Of a stretch of 18,447 nucleotides of DNA, positions 18,440-18,447 are shown piece by piece (the stretch's first letter is position 1; every line of letters starts with the position of its first letter). The DNA is taken from assembly GCA_024196135.1 (NCBI GenBank), contig JAMQCK010000643.1, forward strand, positions 1-18,447, in the 5' to 3' direction. This DNA comes from Pleurotus ostreatus/Saccharomyces cerevisiae fusant. Lineage: Eukaryota > Opisthokonta. Position numbers and translations under genes: made by a program. The notes beneath the pieces are model-generated. The model ran no database searches. It was not told the origin of the DNA and was given only the letters and a program-made list of their open reading frames with translations.

Positions 18440-18447
18440 GTAAGCGC

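Noticed and set aside
1..18447. Transposons, CRISPR arrays, tRNA or rRNA genes
   Set aside because: I saw no terminal repeats, transposase or reverse-transcriptase motifs, spaced direct repeats, or tRNA-like cloverleaf boxes. The BTB array could have spread by unequal crossing-over without a mobile element.

Overview
The window looks like nuclear DNA from a filamentous basidiomycete, most likely a wood- or litter-associated Agaricomycete. Its genes are GC-rich and cut by introns of about 47-62 nt. Nearly all introns have GTGCGT-, GTGAGT-, GTAAG- or GTACG-type donors and short CAG/TAG/AAG acceptors. The families also fit: Pho80-type cyclin, ribosomal protein L12, fungal NCS1 permease, and mushroom-type F-box and split-BTB proteins. 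I assembled the exons by hand from reading frame, splice signals and family conservation.

Layout: 1-876, no convincing gene. 877-1873 (-), five-exon Pho80-like cyclin, divergent across 318 bp from four-exon RPL12 at 2192-2846 (+). 3304-4721 (+), F-box protein with an unexplained frame change near 4010. 4877-6461 (-), first BTB paralogue (A). 6947-8752 (-), a second, unrelated-looking F-box protein. 8899-10766 (-), six-exon NCS1 nucleobase/allantoin-type permease. 11514-12295 (+), unrecognised 241-residue protein. 12622-14116, 14444-16124 and 16304-17947 (+), three head-to-tail BTB paralogues (C, D, E). 18230 to the end (+), first exon of a gene that leaves the window, perhaps a mushroom kinase-like protein.

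The most striking content is the four-member BTB family. All members share a five-exon design with intron phases 1, 2, 0, 2, a near-invariant CGFGWRF motif in a divergent MATH-like N-terminal domain, and a BTB fold split by an acidic, variable insert carrying a conserved (S/D)DSD core. That insert coincides almost exactly with exon 2. Paralogue C has lost its C-terminal exon through a 14-nt deletion and also carries a nonsense codon in the relic. Paralogue A uses a GC-AG intron where its sisters use GT-AG.

Two F-box genes and four BTB genes in 15 kb make this an island of presumed ubiquitin-ligase adaptors (SCF and CUL3 types respectively) around a few housekeeping genes. Family membership is well supported. 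Substrates, partners and any shared role of the island are unknown.
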